From the NCBI RefSeq assembly GCF_048128805.1, contig NC_135997.1, positions 17,788,116 through 17,852,115 on the forward strand: a stretch of 64,000 nt of DNA, written 5' to 3'. Origin of the DNA: Centroberyx gerrardi. Lineage: Eukaryota > Chordata > Actinopteri > Beryciformes > Berycidae. The notes beneath the pieces were generated by a model. It searched no databases, was not told the DNA's origin, and saw only the letters and a program-made list of their open reading frames with translations. Below, one piece after another: positions 26,301 to 39,205 of this stretch (within the stretch, counting starts at the first letter, position 1; each line of letters starts with the position of its first letter). The position numbers were made by a program, and so were the translations under genes.

Positions 26301-28849
26301 TATGTGCAAAATGCGAATAACATTCATTGGTCAGGGCTGCTGTTTTGTATAGTTTCAAAATAGTATTGACTCTGTCTAATGTCATAATTTAGACACCCTA
26401 TATTGCTCTGCAGATAAATATCATGCATGAAACCTTGCAACATTGAATAAATTAATTCACCCAGTATAAAGAAAGATATTTTACTTATTTGTTTTTAGCT
26501 GCTGCTCTTGTCCAGAGTGACCTAACATGACTCAGTTTAGTGGTCTCAGTGTCTTGCCCAATCACACTTGCATAGCCCACATGGCTGCTGATGGACACAC
26601 ATTGGCTGTTGGAGGGATCAGTCCTGTGACCTTACTATAATGGAGCGGTTTCCCTGACCATTGGGCCACCTTGACACCCAGGTGTAAATGTCGTCATCAA
26701 GAGTGCCTGCTGCAGCCTGCATCATGATCTGCATGGTTTACGAAATAGTTGAACACTGACTGAAATGCTAAACGTTGATTAAATGTACAATTTCATACAA
26801 CAGCTCTATAATTTACAGATTCAGGGCTAACATTTTATTCAGTTGTAATACATACTACTGATCCTCAGTATTGACAACGACACCACTCTAATGTGTATTT
26901 TTCTTTTGCTCAAGGCCATGAGACGCATTACCAATCTGCAGATCTAATGTAGTTAGATCAACATGAACCACATGACTAATATGGCATATCATTTTTGTGG
27001 AAACTGACAATAGATATGTTGACTAGTTTGTTCCACACAAACTGATGTGGCCTGGATTCTAGACACATGCCCAGTTTACCCCAAGGGCAGTGTGTGATCT
27101 TTATTTTTTTATTTGATTTATTTTTATCTATATTTGTTGTTGTTTTGACCTTTTGAACAAACTGAAGATAACTGGTGAAGGCCTGGTGTAGTGTAGCTTC
27201 TGGAACCACATGCCTGTTGGCCTGTAACCTGGTTACAGTTTACATATCCACATTCTCAATAAAGAAAATAATTATTAGATTTGGCCTGCCTACTCCCCTT
27301 TAAAAATACTAATTATTCTAGATTTCTGTCCTCAAAGCCTTCACCCTGAACATGTCATTCTGTCACAGGAGAAAGCAGAGGTACCAGAGTGCCCCGCGGA
27401 ACATCCATCGCCACGTCCTGCTATCTGAGATCAAAGAAGCCACCTCCACCCTGCCTCTAGTGAGCAGCCACACATCATGCACATCCGCAATGTGCTCAAT
27501 GCAATCACCAGTAAATTCTACAACAGTGATGGGTGCTCCAGTGATGCATCAATAGGATTTTATGCATTTCAATGCCAATTCTGATTCTTCTAGACAAATT
27601 CTTGATAATTCTCTAAGAATTTCCAGTCCGATAGTGTAACTATAGTCTAATATAGTGGTTCTCAATCCTGGTCTGCGTGACACAGAATACTGCTAGTTTT
27701 CTAACCTACCACATAATTAAAGGAATAATTCGGTATTTTGAACCCTGGGCCCAAATAACATGTTTTCCGTCATGATGAGCAGGCGGCTAGCGAAGTTATG
27801 GTTTCTACAAATAGGGATCACGGCAGAAAAAATGTTATTTGGGCTCAGGGTTCAAAATACCGAACTGTCCCTTTAATTGTGTCACCTGGCATCCCAGGTG
27901 TAAAGCAGCCCCTGATTACATGGCTGAATTACACCTGCTTAAAACTAAGGGGCTCATCAGGGATTGTCTTGTATGTATTACCTATAGCAACTATTTACTA
28001 TGACAGCTTCATGGGACGTAAAGGAGTGAGCTTAGGTCAGTTGACCATTCCCCAGCTCCTGAATATGTGGCATAGCACCATAGCACTTTTTTTATTGAAG
28101 GTTTTAAGGTCCGTAAATGAAGATGACCATGATGATCAGCTCTGGTATCTGAAGTCATGCATTCCTCAAGAGGCCTCTCCAGTCTTGCTTATTTGTTGTG
28201 TCCCCTCAGGAGGTGACCACTCAGCCTGTGATGGGCTTCGACCCTCTCCCCCCACTGGACTCTGTGACATCCTACACTCGACCGGAGAGGTAAAGGATGA
28301 CTTGCAGATCTCAGTACATAAAATTGCATTGTAAAGTCATTGTACAATTGTCTGAAACATCTACATTGTATAAAACAAGATGCAGATATCGTGTTTAGAA
28401 AAGAAAGGACGTAAATTCCTCAATTTACTTTTACCCTTGAATAATAATATTTCTGTGTCTCTGTGTGTGTGTGTGTGTGTGTGTGTATGCATGTGTTTAT
28501 GGCCATTCTGTGCATGCGTGCAGGCAGCGCATCGGAGCCACCAATGAGAGTACATTGTCGCTGTTTTTCCGTTCTTTGCTGCCAAACTTCAATCTCCAGG
28601 TGAGCTGAATGGAGCAGGAGGGTAGTTAGCGCTGACAAAATGGATGAATAGATGGGGGGTTGTATAGTGCATGAGGCAGAAAGTGAATAATTGCTACGCC
28701 AGTTACAGGTGAAGAGACTTGCGCTCACACAAATAGATCAGATAGTTACGTACTTGTTTTTTTCTTTTTCTACCAAATCAGATTATGCACATTTGTTTCA
28801 AGCCAAGGCTTGTTGTCTTGAACAAATGATTTGTTGTAAATAAATAAAT

Positions 28850-28895
<46 letters not shown>

Positions 28896-31800
28896 AGACA
28901 AATAAGATGGTGGTGGGAATGCTGGACTGCCCTATTTCAAGACAGTAGTGCTGTTTGTGAGAAAAAGGCAGTTAATGTGAGAATGTTGAAAACGAGGACA
29001 TTGCTCAGGGCAAGAGCTAGAAAGACAGAAATGGGGTTTTCAAACAAATTCTCCAAATTTGGGCTGTCCGGTTGGATCTGATTAAAATCTTCCTAATTCT
29101 TGTTGTTGTCCATTTTAAAAAAGCAACACGCCGTCCTCCAGCATTATCGTCCCTGAAAGGGTCTCAGAGGCACATCCATGTAATAGCAGGGTCTTCCAGG
29201 GCCGGGACAGATCAAAGTGTAAAACGGGAAAACATCTGAACAATCATCCTCAACTGATTAAGACATTCCCTCCAAAGTCCCCATAGTTCCCTTTAGGGGA
29301 TGACAAATGAAGAATATCAAAGCTGTGAAGGCATATGACCTCGTTACACATGGCCATGTAAAAAACAGTTTAATTTCGTCCACCATTTTCCATTGCCTCA
29401 ACAATGACAACATTCATGAAATGTGAAGAAAGTTGTCTGTGGCTTTGGCTTTGCTGTCTCTTTCCCAAGAGCAATGTTAGACGCTTAATATTATACTTTG
29501 CTAAAAGCAAAGCTTCTAGGGCCAGTAAATTATAGTAATCATTAATGTGAAAAAAAAGGATATTAAAACTTCATAAATATAATTGGTAATAGAATACAGA
29601 CTTCTGACTAGTATTCATTGTTTAATTTATTTGTAGAGATCCATTCTTTTCCAGTGAATTCAATTCCTCATTTTTATGTGAGATAAGTGGTGGCAGATTC
29701 CTCAAAATATCTCAAATGAGGTAAAACTGAAGCTTGGTCTCAGCGCATGGTTTTTCCGGGAGGGTCTGTGAGGCATAAATTAAACTGTTGCAGTCCTTGA
29801 ACAGGCGCTTGACTCATCCCTACTCCATATCATCCTCAGCAACAAATGAGTGTTTGCTCTGTCCGCTTCATTACCCCACATTATTCCCATACGCCTTGGT
29901 CCCTCAGAATGGGCTGTAGTTTGCCCGAGATTGTGAGACTGAGGATAAAAATACAGAAAGACCATATGGCAACACACCTTGATATGGAGGATGACAGCTG
30001 AGAGGCAGAATTCTCATCAGTCCAAGTCTAATGGTACCTGATGGCTTCAGTTCAGCTTGGGTCAGAGAATACTTTGTACATATTTTATCTCATCCATATA
30101 ATTCTTTGCTATCTCAACCTCCCCCTGCATAAGTGCCTCAGACTGTGCACAGTCGATAATCATAACACACTAGTCCCTACCCGGGGATGCGCGCCCCACA
30201 ACTACGTGCAGACTTGCCAAAAAGGCGCATAAACAGCGTAAATTTGTGAAAATGGAAAAATCAGCTCCGTCAGTCCCTGCCTATGCCAATGCTCAATGGC
30301 CATGTGCAGTTTCAGATTGGCCAACCCATTGAAGAGCAAAATGGATGCGGACGGACAGAGTTTTCCTCATTTATAGTATGATTGCTCCAGCAACTGGCAG
30401 ATAAATTTATGTTTGAATTTTATATGTGCAGCTTATTTAGGACTTTACATCCACTCATAGCCTGAAAATGGACTATGAGACCAACAGAAACATTTCATAT
30501 CATATACATACAGTAAATACTTAGGGTATGTATTACAGTGTACTAAGCAAAGTAATAGTAGTGGAGGCATTTGACCAGGTGTTTATTAGAGACGAGATAT
30601 TAATGGAGACAAGACTGTATTTCATCTAGAAATTAAAACCAAGATCCACCTGAATAAGACCGGCCTTTAACATTGTAGATTCCTGGTAAAATATTTAGGT
30701 TATGACTGCACCAAATTGACTATTGAAACTTCATGACCGGCAATGTTTTACCTGTAGGATGCAGTTGCCATGTTGCATGTTTTGATGGTTGTGCGGAGAC
30801 GGGGTGAAATGACAGAGCAGGACACCAGGTGCAGTTGTCAGGCAATGGGTAGACTTGTACAGAGTTAAGGGGGTAACTTATTGTGAAGTTCTCTGGAAGA
30901 AGAGAGGAAAACATTTTGAATTGTAAATGACTTTCTAATGTGTTCTCACTAAATCCTGGTTTCTAAGTACATCACTGATGTGCAGCACTAACCAAGTGCC
31001 ACCACATTAAGACACAGTTTCAGGTACGCCCACAGATGGAACATTTTCTGGATCAGCTATATACACTTAACAAATGGGCCCCATGCATCTTTCCAGCAGG
31101 ACCGTTCTAACCATCTTGATTATGTTATCCAGTTATGGAGAGGAAGAGATGTAGTATCGATAAAAACAATATGGGAAGAGATGCTCTCAGATTTTTTACT
31201 GTTAAAATCAAGTTATCTGGGGCGTCTCGTTGGCTCAACTGGTGGAGCGCGTACCATTAAGGCAAAGTCCTTCTCACAGCACCATGGGTTGGAATCCAGC
31301 CCTTACCCTTCGCTGCATGTCATCCCCCTCTCTCTGCCCTCACTTTCCTGTCATTCTATACTAACCTGTCTAATAAAGGCAAAAAGCCACAAAATAATAA
31401 TAAAATAAATAAATAGTAATGTTTGTCTATGCAGTTGGCATTGTGGCAAAAGAAGACTAAACCTATAGGTGCGTGTTGTTTGTAATTGGCACAAGCTAAG
31501 AATTCAGTTGTCCAGTTATAAAAATACAAGACTGACAGTTATTCTGCACATGCTTCATCACACCAGGAAAAATTAAGTATGGCAAGACTATTGAACTAAT
31601 GGTAACTAGTGTAAAATGTCAAATAATAATAAAAATAATGGTAAGATAAGTCAAATAGCAGTAGTATTTTGGGGTAGCCATTTTTGGAGAACAAGTGCAA
31701 CACTAGCAATTAATTCCGCACAGGCAAGAATGTCTTAAAGATAAGGATGTTATAAAGAAAAAAATCAACATCACATCAATGTATGTTTGAGCAGCCCGAA

Positions 31801-32036
31801 TATTAATATAACACCTAGATTCTAGGCATTTGTAGATTTACTGATGTCTATCTTTCGCTGTTAAGGGTGGACAGAGGCAGGAGGACGACGACATGGAAGT
31901 GGCTCGAGCCGGTCGGGAGCTGAACCAGGAGGTGAATCGTCTAATGGTGGCAATGAGGGACATGCTGGCCAACATCCAGTTTCAAGAGCCACCAAGAGAG
32001 GACAACCCCGACAGAGATGAGGAGGAGTGGGACTGA
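12534..32036 (+). CDS. tcf25: TCF25 / NULP1, Rqc1-type ribosome quality control factor (18 exons)
   Basis: Family knowledge: TCF25 is the vertebrate counterpart of yeast Rqc1, acting with Listerin, NEMF and VCP on stalled 60S ribosomes; it was first described as a basic helix-loop-helix-like protein. Coding exons: 12534-12734, 13292-13438, 13541-13612, 13984-14108, 15732-15797, 15891-15973, 18447-18577, 18930-19029, 20240-20333, 20458-20550, 23179-23284, 23424-23583, 23750-23837, 24411-24569, 27369-27459, 28210-28289, 28524-28599, 31866-32036. The total is 680 aa; human has 676. The start [11 protein letters not shown] matches mammals. Residues 1-165 are acidic and low complexity, with eight lysines at 124-131. 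The Tcf25 domain starts near 183 ([14 protein letters not shown]) and includes [24 protein letters not shown] and [15 protein letters not shown]. The C-terminus ends EEEWD like the human protein. Confidence 0.97.
14692..15215. mobile_element. Non-autonomous hAT-type element with an internal tRNA-like segment (tcf25 intron 4)
   Basis: The element is 524 bp, starting TAGGGGTGGAGCC and ending in CCCTA. It is flanked by a perfect 8-bp duplication CTGTGTAC (14684-14691 and 15216-15223). Sub-terminal inverted blocks of TATTTGTATTCG-type sequence lie near 14780 and 15135. Between them is a tRNA-like stretch with a pol III box A-like TGGCAGAATGG (14957-14967) and a box B-like GGTTCAAGACC (15000-15010). 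Duplication length and ends fit hAT. No transposase is encoded. The tRNA-like piece may be a captured tRNA or SINE head. Confidence 0.8.
16600..17280. repeat. Dispersed repeat with internal ~139-bp tandem units (tcf25 intron 6)
   Basis: Two adjacent units start at GAAGCCAC (about 16950 and 17089). They share the order GAAGCCAC..CCACTGCCA, CTTTGGCCAAT, CCATGACCAA, TTCC..AAAGTTTC, then a TTC..AAGTTAT-type end; a third, partial unit precedes them (about 16890-16949). The right end carries CAGACAAATGGACAAACAGACAGG and a GGCAGAGGTAATT-type terminus, familiar as the end of a common fish dispersed repeat. The repeats create a spurious open frame on the minus strand. Confidence 0.65.
19479..19600. 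mobile_element. Possible hAT-type end fragment (tcf25 intron 8)
   Basis: The sequence CAGGGTTTTTCCTGGCTCAA followed by a G/C-rich stretch resembles the left end of a fish hAT MITE. The matching right end and target duplication were not found, so it is probably truncated. Confidence 0.3.
21045..21300. repeat. Dispersed repeat beginning AAGTCAAGTCAAACTTTATT (tcf25 intron 10)
   Basis: The stretch AGTCAAGTCAAACTTTATTT, then a GAGCACGTTTCATGCAAACG-like block, then a long A-rich tail is shared with a second copy at 51513-51665. Both copies have the same order, so this is one repeat family. Its class is not clear from two copies. Confidence 0.55.
23293..23322. repeat. (GT)n microsatellite after tcf25 exon 11
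   Basis: A short GT tract starts about 10 bp after the exon 11 donor at 23285. Confidence 0.85.
23852..24155. mobile_element. Non-autonomous hAT-type element (tcf25 intron 13)
   Basis: The element is 304 bp, starts TGGGGCTGGAAGATAC and ends CGATTAATTGTTCAGCTCTA. The flanks TATCCTGC (23844-23851) and AATCCTGC (24156-24163) agree at 7 of 8 bases, as expected for an ageing 8-bp hAT duplication. The body is rich in AATTGCG/TTTAAACTGCGATT words. It lies only 14 bp downstream of the exon 13 donor. Confidence 0.65.
25125..25950 (+). pseudogene. L1-type LINE relic, reverse transcriptase and C-terminal pieces (tcf25 intron 14)
   Basis: One frame (25143-25457) carries the reverse transcriptase signature FLYADDILW followed by an [20 protein letters not shown] stretch typical of L1 ORF2. 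A second frame (25508-25846) has the cysteine/histidine C-terminal region ([16 protein letters not shown]) of L1 ORF2. The parts between and before are missing or frameshifted, so it is a 5'-truncated, internally deleted dead copy. It is sense with tcf25. The 3' limit is uncertain and could reach about 26100. Confidence 0.75.
26490..26690. repeat. Dispersed repeat with degenerate tRNA-like end (tcf25 intron 14)
   Basis: The stretch GCTGCTCTTGTCCAGAGTGA and the downstream ACCATTGGGCCACC resemble a very common teleost repeat (TATCCAGAGCGACTTA...CACTGGGCCAC). Both ends are degraded and no target duplication was identified. Confidence 0.4.
27653..27975. mobile_element. Outer repeat split by a MITE (tcf25 intron 15)
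   Basis: AGTGGTTCTCAATCCTGGTC at the left and CAGCCCCTGATTACATGGCT with AAGGGGCTCATCAGG at the right belong to a familiar fish repeat with CAGTGGTTC-like ends. The body is interrupted by the 160-bp palindromic element at 27717-27876. The right boundary is approximate. Confidence 0.5.
27717..27876. mobile_element. Palindromic MITE with TTAA target duplication
   Basis: The sequence is bounded by TTAA at 27717-27720 and 27873-27876. The arms (about 27721-27761 and 27832-27872) are near-perfect inverted repeats sharing TTCGGTATTTTGAACCCTG and CCCAAATAAC with few mismatches. The centre is a roughly 70-bp loop. TTAA duplication suggests mobilisation by a piggyBac-type transposase. It encodes nothing. 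Confidence 0.75.
28461..28487. repeat. (GT)n microsatellite before tcf25 exon 17
   Basis: A GT tract lies about 40 bp upstream of the exon 17 acceptor. Confidence 0.85.
28852..28893. repeat. (CA)n microsatellite (tcf25 intron 17)
   Basis: About 20 CA units follow an AAATAAATAAATA tract. Confidence 0.9.
31219..31416 (+). mobile_element. tRNA-derived SINE, + orientation (tcf25 intron 17)
   Basis: The head has pol III box A TGGCTCAACTGG (31231-31242) and a box B-like GGTTGGAATCC (31287-31297). A body ending CTAATAAAGGCAAAAAGCC follows, then an A-rich AATAATAAAATAAATAAAT tail. The same family occurs in reverse at 50318-50506. A clean target duplication was not found for this copy. Confidence 0.75.
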
Positions 32037-34306
32037 GAGAAGAGGGGGACAGAAATAGGTGGGAGGGGAGGAATGGGTGCCGAGGATGAAGAGGAATGGA
32101 ATGAAAAAGATCAAGAGCAAAATGAAGAGTGACGTAAAGTACCATGGAATTTATTTAAGGATGTTAAGTACAATGGAATTAACTTAAGTTTAAGATAAGA
32201 GATGGAAAAAGACAGCAGAATAGTGTATTTTTGTTCAATTGTAACAATTACAAACAGGTATGATATATTCCATAAGGGAAATGGATAACAAGATATTATG
32301 AGTTGTTGTCATCCTCATGGTTTTGTCCCGAGCCTCTCCTCAGCCTTAAGAAGGTGGTTATGACAAAGGGGAATTCTACGCAGTTTAAAAAATTCATATG
32401 TTATTTCTATGGTCTTCGACAGGCCAATCAACATTTGTGAACATGAGCAACTTCCTCCCAAGGTCAGAATACAGATACAGATACATACAAATATTGATGT
32501 TATTCTTAATCAAACATTGTGCGGGTCCAAAGTTTTTCATGTTCACAATACTGAGCGGACTGCAGTATACAATAGGAACAACATGAGTCAATTCTTTTAT
32601 TGAGTGGAAGTTGCTTAAATAATACTTTGCTTGTCAGCAATTTTACACAGGTTTATTACCACAAAAACACTGCACTTTTTTATAAAGGAAGCTTTCATTA
32701 TGATTGACATAGACCAACACTGCTGGTTCAAAATGATTGTTGTCTTTGGAAAATGTCATATGCTTTCAGAATCAATTCACTACAGTGGACTGAAAGAAGT
32801 TCAGGTTAATATTCAATGTGTTCATAAGGCCGAGGTGAATCACATTTGATCAGTAATGAATATGATATGATAGAGGCACACAGTCTTTGCTTTCCTTTGA
32901 TAGATTCCTATAACAAGATTGAATACGGAAATCTTTAATGATTAAATTGTGGAGCCAGCCAACCATTGATTGTATCTGTTTGATCTGGTTTTGCAAATGA
33001 AATCATATTAACCAATGTTATACTGGAGTTGTTTTGTGTTAAGAGCAGACATTCAAAGGTTGTGCCCAGCCTGCCCAGTTCATACCCCACCCTCCAGAAC
33101 TGTAACTGAGCTTATTTTAAAGAAATAAAATGTAATGTAAAAAAAAAAAAAAAATCTTGATTTATTAAATGTCACTCAAGTGGACCCACCTAACCAGTCA
33201 TGAGTAATATGGTTCAGTTTTTGTAGACAAACTTTTTCAGAGGGACACTGCAACAATAATAATCTTGTACAGAATTTATTATATTTTATAACAAACCATC
33301 AGAATACCTGGGGGCCTGAAGGAATATAGAGCAGCAGGGATTCTGTAATGTAGGCCGGTCCTAAGCCATTGAGAGCTTTGTATACAAGTAAAAGGACTTT
33401 AAAATCGATTAAAAGGATACTGGGAGCCAAAGCAATGTAGTCCCTCATATGTTTGAGCCCAAAATATGACTTAGAGCCCTAAATATGACAGTTGACACCT
33501 CGATCACAGTTACTTGCACGGTCTGACAGCAGAAACAGAAAGATATGTCAGTCACTACACCTGTATTGTGTTATACATTATGTTGAACACAAAATTGCAT
33601 CACAGACCGAGTTGTGGGCAACAGAAAGTTGGCTTTTTAACATTGGTGCCAATGGTGAGAACTGAGCTATACCCTGCACAAGTACGGCAGCCATGTTTAT
33701 GAAAAGGGCCTATTCACACTTTTGATGTTCATCTCTTAAACCAAAGTGAAGAGAACTAGACAGCTTTGACATTGGTGATGGTGTATTTCCCACTGTGTTC
33801 CCAATCAACATCATCTACAGACCCACAGATCATTATTGTGGCAGAGAAAGCCGACCAATTATAGATTATCAAGACACAAAGAAATAGGTTGAAAGACTCC
33901 TCTGGTTCCTCTGACCATCCAGTCCAGGAAGGCTTGACCAGCAGCCTGGTTGGCACTGAGGAGGAGGAGGAGGTGCAACAATCCTCTGACACCACATCAG
34001 GTAGGAGTTCTTCATCAGGTCCGCTCATACTGTAGCTCATGGCTACTTCCATCAAGATGAACTGAGGCATTGATTGTCCTCTTTTATTTTTCAGAGATCA
34101 AACAGACCAAGAAGAACAGAGTCTGACACTTCTTCGATCGACTGTTCCAAACACTGAGGAAAACAGCAGAGGAAACAGAGAGGGACTGAAATCCCACTGC
34201 AAAAAATAAATTCAGTCCATGTCAGTCATTATTTTTCATTCACTGTGAATTGATGCATTGTAAAATTAAGAAATTATACAGGAATTGCATGATACATATA
34301 CATATA
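32037..34306. other. tcf25 3' UTR and left part of the tcf25-mc1r spacer
   Basis: Polyadenylation candidate AATAAA at 33124-33129 is followed within 15 bp by a 16-base A run, consistent with the end of the tcf25 transcript or with an A-tailed insertion. Between 33280 and 33450 is a fragment with a GAGCTTTGTATACAAG-type sequence that is probably repeat-derived. No exon was recognised on either strand. Confidence 0.5.
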
Positions 34307-35440
<1,134 letters not shown>

Positions 35441-36083
35441 TACTCTTTCTTCTAATTAATCAAGTAAACAGAAGTAACGTAAATATAACTACCCTGCACT
35501 ACCTTGATTTGGTCGCGCTTCACTGCGTTATCAGAGCGTGGAAAAAAGTTGAAGCCAACTGAACTTCAGTTTGTAGCTGCGCTCGGCCGACGCGCTGCTA
35601 CATTTTACGCTCTGCCGTTTGTAGCATTGTGTCGCCGGCTTCCATTGAAAATGAATGAGTTCCTGTTGCTTTGTAGCCTGTAGTCTGAATGCACCATTAC
35701 TAACAACTAGCAACAACTGCATACGTCTAGTGCTTTTCTCATTAAAGTGACAAAGGACTGAAGGACAAAGGACTAAACATTTGCACTGCTGGGTCCGATA
35801 AGGCCCACTCAGCAAGAGAAATAACAGTAGGTAAAACAGAAGTAAAATAGTCATAATCATACAAATTGGTAAAAAAAAAAAAAAGTTGAAGTACACTCCA
35901 TGAGACCACTGAGTTCCTCCATCACAGTGAAGCCTAAATGGACAGAGCACAATGGAAACCAGTGGACCTAACTGCCCATTTTGTAGTTTATTTGACAGTT
36001 GATAAAACCTGTGCAGTACATGAATCTTTAAATCATGAAAAATGAAACAGCTGAAGGATTAGATCAATTGATTTCCATTGTAG

Positions 36084-36665
36084 TGTCACGATCTGTCACG
36101 ATCTCAGCCCTAGCCCTTGTGTCCTGTCATTGTCTGCCCCTGTCTGCTCCTGTTGTCTGGTCCATCACTCCTTTCACTCCCCAGTCCTGCCATCCTCCCA
36201 CCAGATGTCCTCGGACTTTCCTCCCTTCTGTGCTCCTTCCCGCCACACCTGCCCTGCATCACCCTCGTTAGCCCTGTTACCTTGTTCCCCCTTCACCAGC
36301 CTGCTTTCCACCTATCACCTCCCGGACTGTCCCCTGCCTGCCAGCTGTCCCTCATTGGTAATCTGTCTGTGTGTGTATATCTAGTCTTGTTTGCTTGTAG
36401 TCTGTGCCAGTTCGTTGTTCAGTGTTCACGCGTGCGTTACCCGTCCCGTCCCAGTCTGCTAAGACGCGATCCTGCCAGGTTTGGACTTTCTGTTCTTGTT
36501 GCCTTTTGTCCTGTTTTCTGTTATCAGCCTTTTTGACAGCCTGTTGCCTGTTTAGTTCTGGACTCTGCACTTAGTTTGTCATTAAAGCTCTTGCTTCTAC
36601 CAAGTTCTCCCTCTGCCGGTCATTGCATTTGGGTCCAGTCCCTGAGTTTCTCCACATGCGTGACA
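36084..36665 (+). mobile_element. Solo LTR of a retrotransposon
   Basis: The unit is 582 bp, starts TGTCACGATCTGTCACG and ends GCGTGACA, giving the TG...CA termini of an LTR. The 5-bp duplication TGTAG is perfect on both sides (36079-36083 and 36666-36670). An ATTAAA signal (36581-36586) precedes a GTT/CTG-rich stretch, as expected for an LTR in + orientation. No gag, pol or second LTR is nearby, so this is a solo LTR left by recombination. It is probably Ty3/gypsy-like, but the class rests on duplication length only. Confidence 0.75.
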
Positions 36666-36670
36666 TGTAG

Positions 36671-39171
36671 TCCTTTTTAGATAGTTAGAAGTTGATTTAT
36701 TTTTGGTTTCCTACACCCAAGAGGACAAGATCATTTTCCCAGTGTTTGCTGCAGTCCCTGTAGTTGTATTTAACCCAAGAGACTAGCAAATATTTTCACA
36801 GTATTGCTGTGATTGTTTTTATTTATTCCTTTGCAGCTTCAATAAGATTTATCATGATCTCACTCTGTGGTAGCTGGTTAGCTCTACACCACAAAACATG
36901 GGTGACAAATGTATATCTGGCAACACTCAAACAACACAACAAAATATTGATCACTCCCAAAATACTCCTTGTTGTTTTTCACCATTACCCAATATTTCAT
37001 GTTTGTGTTGCTGTTTCTTCCTCATAATTCTAACCTTATAAGCTCAACAGTGAGATGTTGAGATGTCTCTTGGCAGGTTGACAGTCCACAATATCCTTAC
37101 TTGGTTTTCATCTGGCAGAAAGCAGGATCTGTCCCATGACACACATAACTGAATTTTTCTTCCTGCCAAAATATCTCTGAAGAAAATATGTTGCGTAGGC
37201 ATACCAATTTGAACTCTGTCTCCACGGATCTGGCTCAATCTCATATGTTTTTTTTTTTTTTTTTTTTTTTACCTTTAAACACTCACCACAGCAGCTTTGC
37301 TAGAGCATTCATTGATAGAAACTGCTAAACCACAACCATCCAAGTGTCTTCTTGATCACAAAGAGCATGAACTCAGGAGACGTGGAACAAAACACCCTCT
37401 GCACCTAACTGTCACCACACTACCCTCTGAGGGAGCCACATGATGGTGCAGCACTCTCGCCGCAAAAAGACTGTGCCTCATGGCCGTATGATGTCCTTGT
37501 TCCTAGTTCACCTGGAGCTATGGTTCAGGTCATGTGTTTTCATGTGATCCATCAGCAGTATATACAGCCCTTCATATCAGTGCACAGACTGAGCTCAGTG
37601 TGCAGATCAGAGGCTCACTTACAAAATTGCCCCAATTGGAAAGATGATCAGTCACTATACTATGATTTAAATAGCTAAATGAAAGCCATTTTGAAAACGG
37701 CAACAGGTAATGGCAGTTTGAAGAACTGAAGCTGGGAAAAGGACCTAGAGCACACCTAAGTCCCAATAACATAATTAATCCCATCCACCACTACAAAGAA
37801 AGGAAACATAGACAGACATTTCTCTGTTTTGAACATAAGCAGCTCCTGTAACTAGATGCATAGTGATAAAACAGCTGTTTGATTTCAGAGAACACATGCA
37901 CTGTGCATCAGAGAGAGAGATTATGCACTTGTGTCTACTCACGTGTCAGGTCAGGAGCTTAGTTTGGGTGCGGTTTACATGACCACACATATGAAGGACA
38001 CCCTCTGCTCACAGACACAACAGAAACATGGATCATTCTGCACATTTTTTCTCCAGGTTAATAATATTGCAAATGTCACAAGTTCTAAAAGAGCAGTTCA
38101 CTGTATGTTTGCCATGCTTTGTTCAGCTGAGAAGGACTTAATTTTGAGTCACAAACACTTCTTTGTTCCAGATGACTTTGACTTGTGCATGACTTGGGTC
38201 CTTGCAGAGAAAATTTCAAAAGTCAGGCTCAACACTATTCTTCCTGCTGAATTTGACCCCTTGACTTTCCAGACCTCACAAATGTTTCAGCTCTTTTAAA
38301 CACACAGTCTTCTCTAAGTGGAAGGATCATCTAAACGCTACTGAAAAAAATCTCCATAAGAAAATTAAGGTCAAATTTCTACAATTTCCCTTGTGGTCTA
38401 ACCACCACCACTTCCAATACATAGTTTCAGAATTGAACACACAAGAGTTTAGTTCCAAAGCACTACATTTTAGTAAAAACATTATCTGATGACTGTTCAG
38501 TATTTCAAAAATAAGTCAGCTTTTTCTATTTTTGTAAGCTTAAGGCCTAACTTGAATAATAATAAATAGTGAGTTGGACTTTCATGCCATCAATAATTTT
38601 CTACAGGTACAGTAGGTGTCACATTTTTCAAATGGTGCACTTTTTTTTGGAATAAAACACTTCATATATAACTTCTTAGGAAAATTACTGTTGCTTATTC
38701 AATATGATGGGTCATATATATCCAGTTTCCCCACAGAGGTCATTTAAGTCATAGAATTTTTTTATTTTTTTTTTTACAGTAAAGACAAATTATTAAACTA
38801 TAATGTTCATTTTTTTCCTATGTTGTTCTACTCCTCTGTGTTTAAGTATGCAGAGGGGTGTTCTCGTTTTGCACGCTGTTGTCACAGTACATTGGGGAAG
38901 TAATGCATGTTAAATCATTGCCAAATATTCAAATGACCACAGAAAAAAAGAAAGAAATGAAATCACCTCTAATAATTAAATGTTTCTGTTGAACACTACG
39001 GGGGAAATCCTCTGTTCTACACCTAACTGATTAGGATGAGCAAGCCTGTCCCATCCCAAACCATCGCACCTCCATCCACCTGGTACACAATCATATAGAG
39101 GCATAAGAGACTCTGCTCCGCTTTTTGTGTTGTGTTTATTAGTGTAAAACAACACATAAAAGCGGAAAATG

Positions 39172-39205
<34 letters not shown>

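Noticed and set aside
27798-28334. 178-aa + frame
   Set aside because: It runs across the palindromic MITE, the outer repeat and tcf25 exon 16 in the wrong frame.
36035-36536. Frames of 78-139 aa rich in Pro, Ser and Cys
   Set aside because: They lie within the solo LTR, and their composition reflects its C-rich sequence.
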